From the NCBI GenBank assembly GCA_934700265.1, contig CAKUXH010000018.1, positions 1 through 14,721 on the forward strand: DNA of 14,721 nucleotides. The letters are read 5' to 3'. Below, piece by piece: positions 7,370-14,721 of the stretch (position 1 is its first letter; every line of letters starts with the position of its first letter). The stretch comes from an uncultured Opitutales bacterium (lineage in GTDB: Bacteria; Verrucomicrobiota; Verrucomicrobiia; Opitutales; UBA9783). The notes under the pieces are model-generated. The model did no database searches, had not been told where the DNA came from, and was given only the letters and a program-made list of their open reading frames with translations. A program made the translations under genes and the position numbers.

Positions 7370-7786
7370 ATGCTTCCATTTTTTACAAAATTAGGGCGTT
7401 GGTTGGAAAAGGAGAATTTTGGTTTATTATTATTCCGTTTTTTCCTTGGAAGCTGTTTAATTATTTACAGTATTTATTGTTTCAGAGATGGATTTCTACT
7501 GAAGCATTTGGGGCGTGCAGCTGTCACGTTGCACTTCCCATTTTCTGATATCTTTTGGGGAATTGTTGTAGCTTTTACCTACATTTGGACTGGTTTGTTC
7601 ATTGTTTTAGGTTTTTATTTCAGGTTAGCAACGGTGACCTTGTTTATTGTAAGTTTGGTAGGGTCTTGGAAATCATTATCTTGGGGATTTTTCTTTTTAC
7701 CACCCTATTCTACATCAAGCATTTTAATTGTAATAACGTTGGCCTTTTCATTCATTGGGCCGGGATCATTTAGTGTAAAAAAATAA
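7370..7786 (+). CDS. DoxX-family integral membrane protein
   Basis: This 138-aa protein has four hydrophobic segments (about 18-37, 62-82, 86-104 and 113-131), as expected for the DoxX family. The first helix (LLLFRFFLGSCLIIYS) and the C-terminal GPGSFSV are characteristic; DoxX proteins commonly end with a GPGxxS-like motif. The family has been tied to respiratory or thiosulfate:quinone functions and to redox-stress membrane complexes, but the role of most members is unknown, so no substrate is proposed. The gene is 19 nt after the small exported protein gene and 15 nt before trigger factor, suggesting co-transcription. No clear Shine-Dalgarno precedes the ATG. Confidence 0.85.
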   Translation: MLPFFTKLGRWLEKENFGLLLFRFFLGSCLIIYSIYCFRDGFLLKHLGRAAVTLHFPFSDIFWGIVVAFTYIWTGLFIVLGFYFRLATVTLFIVSLVGSWKSLSWGFFFLPPYSTSSILIVITLAFSFIGPGSFSVKK

Positions 7787-7801
7787 AAATAAGGGAAATT
7801 C

Positions 7802-9115
7802 GTGAAGACACATATTGAACCTATTAATTCTGTATCGAAAAAAGTAACCGTTACTTTTGATGAAAAAATTTGTGAAGAAGCAAATATTGCTGTTTTGAAA
7901 AAGGCACAAGCTCAAGCTGTCTTGCCAGGATTTCGTAAAGGTAAAGTACCTTTTGAACTTTTAAAGCAACGTTATGGAGAGGCTTTAAAATCAGAATTGC
8001 AGCAGGATTTGTTATATAAGGCTTTGGAACATTTGAAAAAAGAAGATAATTTAAACATTGTTGCTATTACAAAATCTGCATTCAGTAATTTAGATAAAGG
8101 TCAATCATTAGATTTAGAAATTGAAATCAGCCCAGAGGTTGAATTACCGGATTACAAAAACTTCAAGTTAGATGAAGAAAAAATTGAAGTTTCAGAGGAT
8201 GAAGTGAAGGATTTTATTGAACGTTTGCAAAAACAACAAGCGTCTTATGAAGTTGTTGATCGTCCTGCACAATCGAAAGACTATGTAAAGCTTTCTTACG
8301 AAGGTTTTGTAAATGATGTCTCCGTAGATTCCTATGAGGGATTGCCACATTTGTGGTCAAAACAGAATGCTACCTGGGAAGAGGTAGATGCGAAGGATGG
8401 TATGGGCATCCCAGAGATTGTGTCAGGTTTGAAAGGCTTAAAAGCTGGTGATAAGAAAGATGTAGAGGTAAAATTCCCTAAAGATTTTACAGTAGAAGAA
8501 CTTCAAAATAAAAAAGGTATATATAAAGTTGAAGTTTTAGAAGTTCGCGAAGTTAAATTGCCAGAATTGAATGAAGAATTTTTCAAAAAGATGCAAGTAA
8601 AAGACTTGGTAGAGTTGAATGATTTTGCTACTAAGACGATTAGAAACCGCAAGGAGCAAGAATTTGCAGCTCAACAAAAACAAAAAATTTCTGAATTTTT
8701 AATTCAATCGGTAACCTGCGAATTACCTTCTTCTTGGTTGCGCGCAGAAACAGATCGTGTTTTACAAGAAATGGTAAATTTATTCTCTTCTCATGGTGTA
8801 AAAAATGCGATGTTAGAAGAGCAAAAATCTGCTTTAGTTGAAAAAGCTCAAGCTATTGCTCGTGACCGTATCAAGTTGAATTTATGCTTTGAAAAGATTT
8901 TTAAGGAAGAAAAATTGCAATTGGAAGGTCATGATATTGAACGTGTATTAGTTCAAGAAGCCGCTCAACGTCATATGACTCCACAGAAATTGTTGCAGTT
9001 GGTTCAAAAAGATGAAGCAGAACGTAATGATATTCAAGGAAAAGCTTTCCAGGCTAAAATGATCAATTGGTTGTTTGAAACTTTGAATAAGAAAACAGAC
9101 GAAGCAAAGAAATAA
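7802..9115 (+). CDS. tig: Trigger factor (ribosome-associated chaperone)
   Basis: This 437-aa protein has the three-part trigger factor layout and a normal length. The N-terminal ribosome-binding domain carries the signature loop GFRKGK at 43-48, which docks at the exit tunnel. A central FKBP-like domain spans about 155-250, and a long helical chaperone domain follows to the C-terminus. The FKBP region lacks the usual GFE-type active-site segment (it reads [13 protein letters not shown]) and much of its aromatic pocket, so prolyl isomerase activity is doubtful. The start is a GTG with an AAGGGA sequence 6 nt upstream, one of the few Shine-Dalgarno-like sites in the window. The next gene, clpP, starts 1 nt after its stop, giving the classic tig-clpP-clpX order that links nascent-chain folding with proteolysis. 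Confidence 0.97.
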   Translation: MKTHIEPINSVSKKVTVTFDEKICEEANIAVLKKAQAQAVLPGFRKGKVPFELLKQRYGEALKSELQQDLLYKALEHLKKEDNLNIVAITKSAFSNLDKGQSLDLEIEISPEVELPDYKNFKLDEEKIEVSEDEVKDFIERLQKQQASYEVVDRPAQSKDYVKLSYEGFVNDVSVDSYEGLPHLWSKQNATWEEVDAKDGMGIPEIVSGLKGLKAGDKKDVEVKFPKDFTVEELQNKKGIYKVEVLEVREVKLPELNEEFFKKMQVKDLVELNDFATKTIRNRKEQEFAAQQKQKISEFLIQSVTCELPSSWLRAETDRVLQEMVNLFSSHGVKNAMLEEQKSALVEKAQAIARDRIKLNLCFEKIFKEEKLQLEGHDIERVLVQEAAQRHMTPQKLLQLVQKDEAERNDIQGKAFQAKMINWLFETLNKKTDEAKK

Positions 9116-9116
9116 T

Positions 9117-9719
9117 ATGAATTATCTACCTTTGCCTTATGTTTATGAACGGGATGGTCGTGGTGAAAAAGCTTGGGATATTTACAGTCGTCTACTAAAA
9201 GATCGTATTGTATTTATTGGTACTCCTATCGATGATTTTGTTGCGAATGGGGTCATCGCTCAATTACTTTTTTTGCAAATGGAAGATCCTAAAAAGGATG
9301 TTCATATGTATATTAATTGTCCTGGTGGTAGCGTTACTGCAGGAATGGCTATTTATGATACCATGCAGTTTTTAAACTGTGATATCGTTACTTATTGTGT
9401 TGGGCAAGCTGCTAGTATGGCAACTGTTTTGTTAGCTGCAGGAACGCGTGGAAAACGTTATGCACTTCCTCATAGCCGTGTGATGCTTCATCAGCCTTCA
9501 GGGGGTGTAACAGGGCAAGCTTCTGATATCTCTATTGCTGCAAAAGAGATTTTGCGTTGGCGTTCAACAATTAATTCGATTCTGGCAGAACATAGTTCTA
9601 AATCAGTTGAGCAGATTGAGAAAGATTCCGATCGTGATTTCTTTTTATCAGCAGAAGAAGCAGCTGATTACGGCTTGGTTGATCATGTTATTGTCAATAA
9701 TCCACAGAAATCATTATAA
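9117..9719 (+). CDS. clpP: ATP-dependent Clp protease proteolytic subunit
   Basis: This 200-aa serine peptidase forms the tetradecameric chamber of the Clp protease. The catalytic triad is intact: Ser100 in GQAASMA, His125 in MLHQPSGG and Asp174 in [11 protein letters not shown]. The substrate-binding [14 protein letters not shown] (70-83) and the handle region are also conserved. The N-terminus ([20 protein letters not shown]) is slightly longer before the RGE motif than in many homologues but gives the usual axial loop. It begins 1 nt after the trigger factor stop and its stop overlaps the clpX start as TAATG, so the protease and its unfoldase should be made together. Only one clpP is in the window. 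Confidence 0.98.
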   Translation: MNYLPLPYVYERDGRGEKAWDIYSRLLKDRIVFIGTPIDDFVANGVIAQLLFLQMEDPKKDVHMYINCPGGSVTAGMAIYDTMQFLNCDIVTYCVGQAASMATVLLAAGTRGKRYALPHSRVMLHQPSGGVTGQASDISIAAKEILRWRSTINSILAEHSSKSVEQIEKDSDRDFFLSAEEAADYGLVDHVIVNNPQKSL

Positions 9720-11026
9720 TGGGGCAAGATAAGCTATTTTGTTCTTTTTGTGGTCGACATGCAAGTCAGGTGAAAAAATTAATTTCTTCACCTGATGGGA
9801 CAGCTGCTATCTGTACGGATTGCCTGGAGATTTGTAGACAAATGATGGGAAATTCTAGGGATACTCCTCCATCAATCGCTGTTCATTCGGAAGATAATGA
9901 ATCAAAAGCGATGCAAAAATTGAAGGTTTTATCTCCGAATGCAATAAAAGAAGTTCTGGATAGTTATATTATTGGGCAAGATCATGCTAAAAAGACGCTA
10001 GCTGTTGCTGTTTACAATCATTATAAGCGTCTTGTTTTGCAAAAAGGAATTCAGCAGTTTGAGTTGGATGAAGATTTACATTTTTCAGATAAAGTTCCTG
10101 AAAATTTGAAAGATGTAGAAGTTGAGAAGAGTAATATTCTATTTGTGGGGCCTACAGGAAGTGGTAAAACATTACTTGCTCGAACTTTAGCACGTACCTT
10201 AAATGTTCCATTTGCCATTGCCGATGCTACTACACTGACGGAAGCGGGTTATGTAGGTGAAGATGTTGAAAATATTGTTTTACGACTTCTACAAGCAGCA
10301 AATTACGATGTTCAAAAAGCTGAAATGGGCATTGTTTATGTAGATGAAATTGATAAAATCGGTCGAAAGACAAGCAACGTTTCTATTACGCGCGATGTTT
10401 CAGGAGAAGGTGTACAGCAAGCATTGTTAAAGATTTTAGAAGGTACAGAATGCAATGTTCCCCCTAAGGGTGGTCGTAAGCATCCAGAGCAAGAATATAT
10501 TCGTGTTAATACATCTAATATATTATTTATATGTGGAGGAGCGTTTGTTGGTTTGGATAAAATTATTGCGGAACGCTTGGGTTGTAATAGTTTAGGGTTT
10601 GATAAAGATTGTACAAAGTTTACAAGTAACGAAGAGTCTTTGATTGAAGATAATGTGCAAGCTGAAGATCTTGTAAAGTTTGGAATGATTCCTGAGTTTA
10701 TTGGTCGTTTACCGGTCGTTTCTGTGTTGCATGAACTTAAAAAGGAAGATCTTGTTTTTATTTTAACGAAGACAAAGAATGCATTGTTGCTACAATATGA
10801 GAAATTGTTTGCAATGGAGGGTGTAAAGTTGGTTGTTACATCTGATGCTATCGATGCAATTGTTGAACAAGCCCTGGAATTGAAAACAGGTGCAAGAGCT
10901 TTGAGATCGATAATTGAAAAGTTAATGATGGATGTATTTTTTGTTGTATCAAAAGATAAAAATATTCATACTGTTACCATTACTAAAGAGGTTGTTTTGA
11001 AGAAATCAACTCCCATTTTGCAATAA
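9719..11026 (+). CDS. clpX: ClpX, ATP-dependent unfoldase subunit of ClpXP
   Basis: This 435-aa AAA+ unfoldase has every expected motif. The zinc-binding domain has Cys8, Cys11, Cys32 and Cys35. Walker A is GPTGSGKT (144-151), the pore loop GYVG (177-180) and Walker B IVYVDE (205-210). The RKH loop is in GGRKHP, the ClpP-docking loop contains LGF (292-294), the arginine finger is in FIGR (327-330), and sensor 2 is in GARALR (391-396). Compared with E. coli ClpX, about 20 extra, mostly acidic residues lie between the YNHYKRL helix and Walker A (about 106-137). ClpX recognises tagged or regulatory substrates and threads them into ClpP. It shares 1 nt with both the clpP stop and the rsmE start. 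Confidence 0.98.
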   Translation: MGQDKLFCSFCGRHASQVKKLISSPDGTAAICTDCLEICRQMMGNSRDTPPSIAVHSEDNESKAMQKLKVLSPNAIKEVLDSYIIGQDHAKKTLAVAVYNHYKRLVLQKGIQQFELDEDLHFSDKVPENLKDVEVEKSNILFVGPTGSGKTLLARTLARTLNVPFAIADATTLTEAGYVGEDVENIVLRLLQAANYDVQKAEMGIVYVDEIDKIGRKTSNVSITRDVSGEGVQQALLKILEGTECNVPPKGGRKHPEQEYIRVNTSNILFICGGAFVGLDKIIAERLGCNSLGFDKDCTKFTSNEESLIEDNVQAEDLVKFGMIPEFIGRLPVVSVLHELKKEDLVFILTKTKNALLLQYEKLFAMEGVKLVVTSDAIDAIVEQALELKTGARALRSIIEKLMMDVFFVVSKDKNIHTVTITKEVVLKKSTPILQ

Positions 11027-11745
11027 TGGACTTAATTCATTATCCTTGGGTTTACACTGATACATTAGAAGGTGATTTCTGTGGCCTTTCAGAAGATGAA
11101 TCAAGGCATCTTCGATGTGTTTTACGATGCAAAGAAAAAGATTTTGTTGTGGCTTTTAATGGAAATGGCTGCATACGTTTAGGATATTTAATTTTAAAAA
11201 AACGTTGTTGTGATATTATTTTTACAGAAGCGGTAAGGCAGATTTTACCTAAAGGTTCATCATTTCAACTAGTTCAGTTTTTACCTAATAATGTTGCTAC
11301 ATTTGAAGATATTTTAAGAAAAACATGCGAATTGGGGATTGCTTCCATTTATCCTATTTATGGGGATAGGTCTGAACCGAGTCATTGGAAAAAAGAAATT
11401 TGGAACAAACGATTTGAGCGTTTTCATCGTATTTTAATTGAGTCTTGCAAACAGGCTAAAAATCCTTTTTTACCAATTATTCATGATCCAGCTTATTTAG
11501 ATGATATATCACGTGATTGCTTAGGATATTGTTATCACGGTAGTTTGAGTGCAAAAAAAATAATTTCCTTGAACGGAACCTATAGAAAAGTTGTTTCATG
11601 TATTATAGGCCCAGAGGGAGGTTTTTCACTAAAAGAAGAACAGCTTCTAGCAGAATTTTCACAGGGGATATGTTTACCAACATGTGTATTACGAGTTGAG
11701 ACAGCTGTTGTAGGATTAATTTCAGTAGTGAAAACTTTGGTATGA
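11026..11745 (+). CDS. rsmE: 16S rRNA (uracil(1498)-N3)-methyltransferase RsmE
   Basis: This 239-aa SPOUT-class enzyme is expected to methylate U1498 of 16S rRNA in the 30S subunit using S-adenosylmethionine. The N-terminal PUA-like part has SRHLRCVLR (26-34). The C-terminal knotted domain has the SAM-binding GPEGGFS (195-201) and LRVETAVVG (222-230). The segment RILIESCKQAKNPFLP (135-150) matches the usual helix before the knot. Length is normal for RsmE. It overlaps the clpX stop by 1 nt (TAATG). Linking it to a chaperone-protease operon suggests coordinated expression with translation and growth, but no functional tie is known to me. Confidence 0.93.
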   Translation: MDLIHYPWVYTDTLEGDFCGLSEDESRHLRCVLRCKEKDFVVAFNGNGCIRLGYLILKKRCCDIIFTEAVRQILPKGSSFQLVQFLPNNVATFEDILRKTCELGIASIYPIYGDRSEPSHWKKEIWNKRFERFHRILIESCKQAKNPFLPIIHDPAYLDDISRDCLGYCYHGSLSAKKIISLNGTYRKVVSCIIGPEGGFSLKEEQLLAEFSQGICLPTCVLRVETAVVGLISVVKTLV

Positions 11746-11766
11746 ATATTGCTGTAACTCATATTG

Positions 11767-12297
11767 ATGAGTTGTCAGGTTTTATTAGATGGTGAAGTTG
11801 TAACTTTTTCGGGAAATATACCTGAAAAGATTATAGATTTATTGCTTTTTTTTGATGCGTATTTAGCTGATAAACAGAAAACATTAACAAAAGTATTATT
11901 GGATGATATAGCGTTACAAGAAAAACATTTTGAGGAAGAAAGTAGCTGTTTTTTAAGGATTCAAATGTTTAGTGGGGAAAAAACGAATTATTTAAAAGAG
12001 TTGTTCGATGTTTTAAATGAAAGCGTTAGTCATTTTTTTGAAATTTTATCGTTTGATTTAGAAAAAATTTTGCAAACTTCACAAGCGCTTTTAAAAGCTT
12101 TAAAAGATGTTTTAATAGTATTAGAGCGTGAACATTTTTTACTTTTTACACTGCAAATACAGCTTTACTCTCAATGGATGCAAACATTTCTTGAGAGTTT
12201 AGAATGTAAAGATGTTGGTACATTAATGGATTTAGTAGAATATACATTGAAACCGTTATTGCAAGAAACGTATGGGCAAAGTTATGGAAAAGAATGA
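11767..12297 (+). CDS. Hypothetical cytoplasmic helical protein (176 aa)
   Basis: I do not recognise this protein. It has no signal peptide or membrane helix. A short strand-like N-terminus (CQVLLDGEVVTFSG) leads into mostly amphipathic helices rich in Leu, Glu and Lys (for example 75-135), so a helical bundle or oligomerising fold is likely. The ATG at 11767 was taken as start; an in-frame TTG directly before it (11764) is an alternative, and no Shine-Dalgarno sequence is present. It lies 21 nt after rsmE and overlaps the DUF115 gene by 14 nt or more, so it is probably a partner or regulator of that protein. Base composition is like that of its neighbours. Confidence 0.75.
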   Translation: MSCQVLLDGEVVTFSGNIPEKIIDLLLFFDAYLADKQKTLTKVLLDDIALQEKHFEEESSCFLRIQMFSGEKTNYLKELFDVLNESVSHFFEILSFDLEKILQTSQALLKALKDVLIVLEREHFLLFTLQIQLYSQWMQTFLESLECKDVGTLMDLVEYTLKPLLQETYGQSYGKE

Positions 12298-14110
12298 TAT
12301 TTTGCAAAAAAATTTAAGCATATTAAAAAAACGTTTTCAAGCTACTTGGGAGCAGTTAGAGGCATTAGACATATCCATTGAATGTGAATTGTTGCTTAAT
12401 CAGGTATATCGATTAAAAAAAGGGAATATTAATATTTTCCCTTACGGGCAAACTAATGGAAAAAGTTTTGTAAAAACATGGGCTAAACATATTGATACCA
12501 ATAAACAGAATACGCTTTATGTAGTTTCTGGATTTGGAACAGGATTGCATATAGAACATTTACTTTCGATTTTAGATACGGGTTCTGTTGTCATGGTAAT
12601 TGACTTTGATATTGCCTGGTTGAAATGGTTATTTTCTCATAAGGATTGTACAGAAATTTTATCTAACGAGAATTTTATTTTATTTACAAATGGTAATTTT
12701 TTACTTTTAGAGACCATAGGGCTTGTTTATAAAAATAATTTTTGTATATGTATTTTTTCACCATTATTTATTTTTTATGAAAAAGAATACTATCGTTTTT
12801 TTACAGAACTTTGTAAACAGTTTGACATGCGAAAAAAGCTACAATCAACGGTGGTTGGAGATTCTGCGCTTTGGCAAAAGAATACTGTTCAAAATTTACA
12901 GATATTAGTAAATTCACCTTCGTTGGATTTGTTGAAAGGAAGCTATAAGCATTTACCTTTAATTTTAGTTTCGGCAGGACCTTCTTTGGATGGAGCTATT
13001 CCTTTTTTAAAACATGCACAGAGGAAAGCTCTAATTGTTAGTATGAACAGTTCTTTTCGAACGTTACAGAAAAATGGTATACATTCACACTTTACCTTAG
13101 CGATAGATCCTCGACCAACTACATTTGATGGTTTTCGTAATCAACCGATAGGTGACACTATATTGATAACTAGTTTTTTAGTACATCCACAAGTTGTTCG
13201 TTATTTTGATGGTCAAATTATGACATGGAGATGGCATCAGCCTTTAAGTGAATATGTTTATGACCGTTTACATTTATCGGCAGGGCCACAATTGCATGGT
13301 GAAGGAACCGTGGCAAATTTGGTAGGAGATTTAGCTTCATTTTTGGGGTGCAGGAAGGTCTGCTTAGTTGGGCAAGATTTAGCTTGTACACAAACAGGAC
13401 AGACACATACAGCAGATTCTATATACAATGATAATGGGACTTTATTTATGGATACGAGCTTATGTCGAGAATGGCCAGGAAATACGCAAGAAAAAGTTTT
13501 TGTTGAATCTAAACTTTACTTATATTTGCAATTTTTTAATAAAATGGCGGATAAGTTTAAAGACATAGAATTTATTAATACGTCACATTTAGGGGCAAAA
13601 ATAAATAATATTCCTTATGTGGAGTACGATAAAGCATTGGAGTGGCTTGGTGATGAATGTTCAGAAGATGTTTCAGCTGAATTATTGAAGAGAGTTAAAA
13701 GTTATGCGAAAGTTTCTTCAGATAAAATGCGGGAAGTGCTTCAGCCTTTGTTTGATTACACGAAACAGTTGTCGATGTTGGCTTTTCAAGCGGCAGCTTG
13801 GCATGAAATAAGGTGTGAGCCTGAGCAGTCGTATTCTAAAAATGCAAGAGAAGGTTATGCATGGGCGGATAAGGTCAATGCATTGATTGACAGTAATTCT
13901 ATTTTTTACAATATTATTTTGTCAGGTAAGTTACTTCGTTCGCTTTATGATTATAACAATAATTTTAAGTTTTTAACCAGTGACGACATGGTTCAAGTTA
14001 AAAGAGATTGGATAAAAAATAGGGAATATTATTGGGCTTTATTTTCTGGATGCAATGATTTGCTTTTTACTTTGATCGATACTTATCCAGAATTGTTAGA
14101 AAAGAAATAA
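12284..14110 (+). CDS. DUF115 / Maf-type (motility-associated factor) glycosyltransferase-like protein
   Basis: This 608-aa protein contains the DUF115 (MptE-like) core. Counting from the ATG at 12284, VSAGPSLDG is at about 229-237, AIDPRP at about 274-278, GEGTVANLVGD at about 339-349, and VGQDLACTQTGQTHT at about 362-376. The N-terminal part has a Rossmann-like strand set (TLYVVSGFGTGLHIEHLL, VVMVIDFD) as in Maf proteins of Campylobacter, Helicobacter and spirochetes. There, Maf proteins transfer nonulosonic acids to flagellin; other DUF115 proteins act on pterins. No flagellar or sugar-synthesis gene is in the window, so the acceptor is unknown. An in-frame ATG at 12272 would add four residues; 12284 is preferred only because it gives a more usual N-terminus. 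It overlaps the preceding gene and ends the operon. Confidence 0.85.
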   Translation: MEKNDILQKNLSILKKRFQATWEQLEALDISIECELLLNQVYRLKKGNINIFPYGQTNGKSFVKTWAKHIDTNKQNTLYVVSGFGTGLHIEHLLSILDTGSVVMVIDFDIAWLKWLFSHKDCTEILSNENFILFTNGNFLLLETIGLVYKNNFCICIFSPLFIFYEKEYYRFFTELCKQFDMRKKLQSTVVGDSALWQKNTVQNLQILVNSPSLDLLKGSYKHLPLILVSAGPSLDGAIPFLKHAQRKALIVSMNSSFRTLQKNGIHSHFTLAIDPRPTTFDGFRNQPIGDTILITSFLVHPQVVRYFDGQIMTWRWHQPLSEYVYDRLHLSAGPQLHGEGTVANLVGDLASFLGCRKVCLVGQDLACTQTGQTHTADSIYNDNGTLFMDTSLCREWPGNTQEKVFVESKLYLYLQFFNKMADKFKDIEFINTSHLGAKINNIPYVEYDKALEWLGDECSEDVSAELLKRVKSYAKVSSDKMREVLQPLFDYTKQLSMLAFQAAAWHEIRCEPEQSYSKNAREGYAWADKVNALIDSNSIFYNIILSGKLLRSLYDYNNNFKFLTSDDMVQVKRDWIKNREYYWALFSGCNDLLFTLIDTYPELLEKK

Positions 14111-14137
14111 ATTTTTTATATAAATTACGCAAACTAC

Positions 14138-14166
14138 TTGCATCGTTGTTTTAAATTTTGTATACT
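14138..14166 (+). promoter_or_regulatory. Putative sigma70-type promoter of the last, truncated gene
   Basis: TTGCAT (14138-14143), a 17-bp spacer and TATACT (14161-14166) form a good promoter match in the 63-bp gap after the DUF115 gene. Transcription would begin at about 14173, next to the ATG at 14174, so the message would be leaderless or nearly so. A short inverted repeat, GCAA-N5-TTGC (14129-14141), touches the -35 box. Confidence 0.55.
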
Positions 14167-14173
14167 AATTATT

Positions 14174-14721
14174 ATGTGTAGCACAGGAATAAATGGATTA
14201 AATAATAATAACATTATTGGAAATATTAATGAATTGAATTCATCAGATATTACCAAGAAAGAAGAGTCTTTGAAGCAAGTTAAACCATCGATATCAGAGA
14301 TAGAAGAGTTGGATAATAACAAGGGAGAAATAAGATTTAAAAATTTATCGCAACAAGAAAGTGCTCATACTGGGCCTAGTGTTGGAGCTCATTCATTACC
14401 TCAAAAACCCCTTCCTAAACTTCATCCGCATTTAGGAGGAAATTTTGCACAAGCGATCGATAAGGTTTTTAATCCTAAAGAAATCAATTCCGGCTCTGAG
14501 GAAGCTATTTTTAATAGTTTAAAAGGCAAAGGAATTATTAATGCGAATGGAGATATTGATTTTAAAAAATTGGGTTTGAGTTCACTTGAAATAAAAAAGA
14601 TGCATCTAAAGGGATCCGCTTGGATGGATAGTAATGGTAAGTTTCAAGTGAAGGTAAATGGGACACTTGGAGATAGTTTTGTAAAAGCTTTTGGTCAATT
14701 AAAAAATACGGTAGGTAATGT
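14174..14721 (+). CDS. Hydrophilic protein of unknown function (C-terminus beyond window)
   Basis: The frame is open from the ATG at 14174 to the window end (182 codons seen). The N-terminus, MCSTGINGLNNNNIIGN, is Asn/Ser/Gly-rich and has no hydrophobic signal. Residues up to about 90 are rich in Ser, Asn, Lys, Glu and Pro and look disordered (PSVGAHSLPQKPLPKLHPH). From residue about 95 the sequence looks folded, with amphipathic segments (FAQAIDKVF, EAIFNSLKGKGIINANGDID). I recognise no family. The composition resembles that of non-Sec secreted proteins such as type III effectors, but no secretion gene is in view, so this is only a hint. It has its own promoter-like sequence and sits outside the preceding operon. 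Confidence 0.65.
   Translation, partial: MCSTGINGLNNNNIIGNINELNSSDITKKEESLKQVKPSISEIEELDNNKGEIRFKNLSQQESAHTGPSVGAHSLPQKPLPKLHPHLGGNFAQAIDKVFNPKEINSGSEEAIFNSLKGKGIINANGDIDFKKLGLSSLEIKKMHLKGSAWMDSNGKFQVKVNGTLGDSFVKAFGQLKNTVGN

Noticed and set aside
7555..7773. Alternative plus-strand frame within the DoxX-family gene
   Set aside because: The overlapping frame has the DoxX helices and GPG motif; this one is an out-of-frame echo with no start signal.
11742..11795. Short ORF starting in an ATGA overlap with the rsmE stop (MNIAVTHIDEL...)
   Set aside because: It ends after 17 codons and overlaps the next gene in another frame. It is probably chance, though a frameshifted N-terminus of the 176-aa protein cannot be fully excluded.

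Overview
The window is AT-rich (about one third G+C by eye) and comes from a diderm-type bacterium. It carries an aerotolerance-type (Bat) MoxR operon, several Sec-type exported proteins, and a tig-clpP-clpX block. The sequence alone does not fix the phylum. The ClpP N-terminus and the Bat/DUF115 content would fit the Verrucomicrobiota/Lentisphaerota side or Spirochaetota, and I offer this only as a weak impression. No rRNA, tRNA, CRISPR array, insertion sequence or phage gene was seen. No gene-free stretch exceeds 120 bases.

Left part (1-5095, all on the minus strand): a compact six-gene operon read right to left as moxR AAA+ ATPase, DUF58 protein, a membrane-anchored DUF4381-like protein, batA, batB, and a TPR protein of BatC type cut by the left window edge. 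Neighbouring genes overlap by 1 or 4 nt, except for a 2-nt gap before batA. The order matches Bat operons known from Leptospira, Borrelia and Bacteroides. Two membrane-anchored VWA proteins with intact MIDAS residues sit with a periplasmic TPR partner and a MoxR chaperone, which is thought to remodel VWA substrates. The MoxR Walker A lysine is replaced by glutamine here.

Middle (5096-7350): a 119-bp AT-rich divergent intergenic region with a sigma70-like promoter on each strand, then a 591-aa exported, cysteine- and aromatic-rich protein of unknown function. Next comes a second promoter region and an 87-aa exported protein.

Right part (7087-14110, plus strand): a probable single transcription unit. 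It holds the small exported protein, a DoxX-family membrane protein, trigger factor, ClpP, ClpX, RsmE (16S rRNA m3U methyltransferase), an unknown helical protein and a DUF115/Maf-type protein. Spacings run from 24 nt down to overlaps, several of the TAATG type. The block links nascent-chain folding and regulated proteolysis with ribosome modification and, at its end, a protein family known from flagellin glycosylation. After a 63-bp gap with a strong promoter-like sequence, a new hydrophilic protein of unknown function begins and runs off the right edge.

Shine-Dalgarno sequences are weak or absent at most starts. Four promoter-like hexamer pairs, all with 17-bp spacers, lie 0-15 nt before the start codons, suggesting leaderless or very short-leader mRNAs. 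I found no clear new multi-gene system. The best leads are the MoxR Walker A change, the orphan cysteine-rich exported protein, and the truncated secreted-effector-like protein at the right edge.
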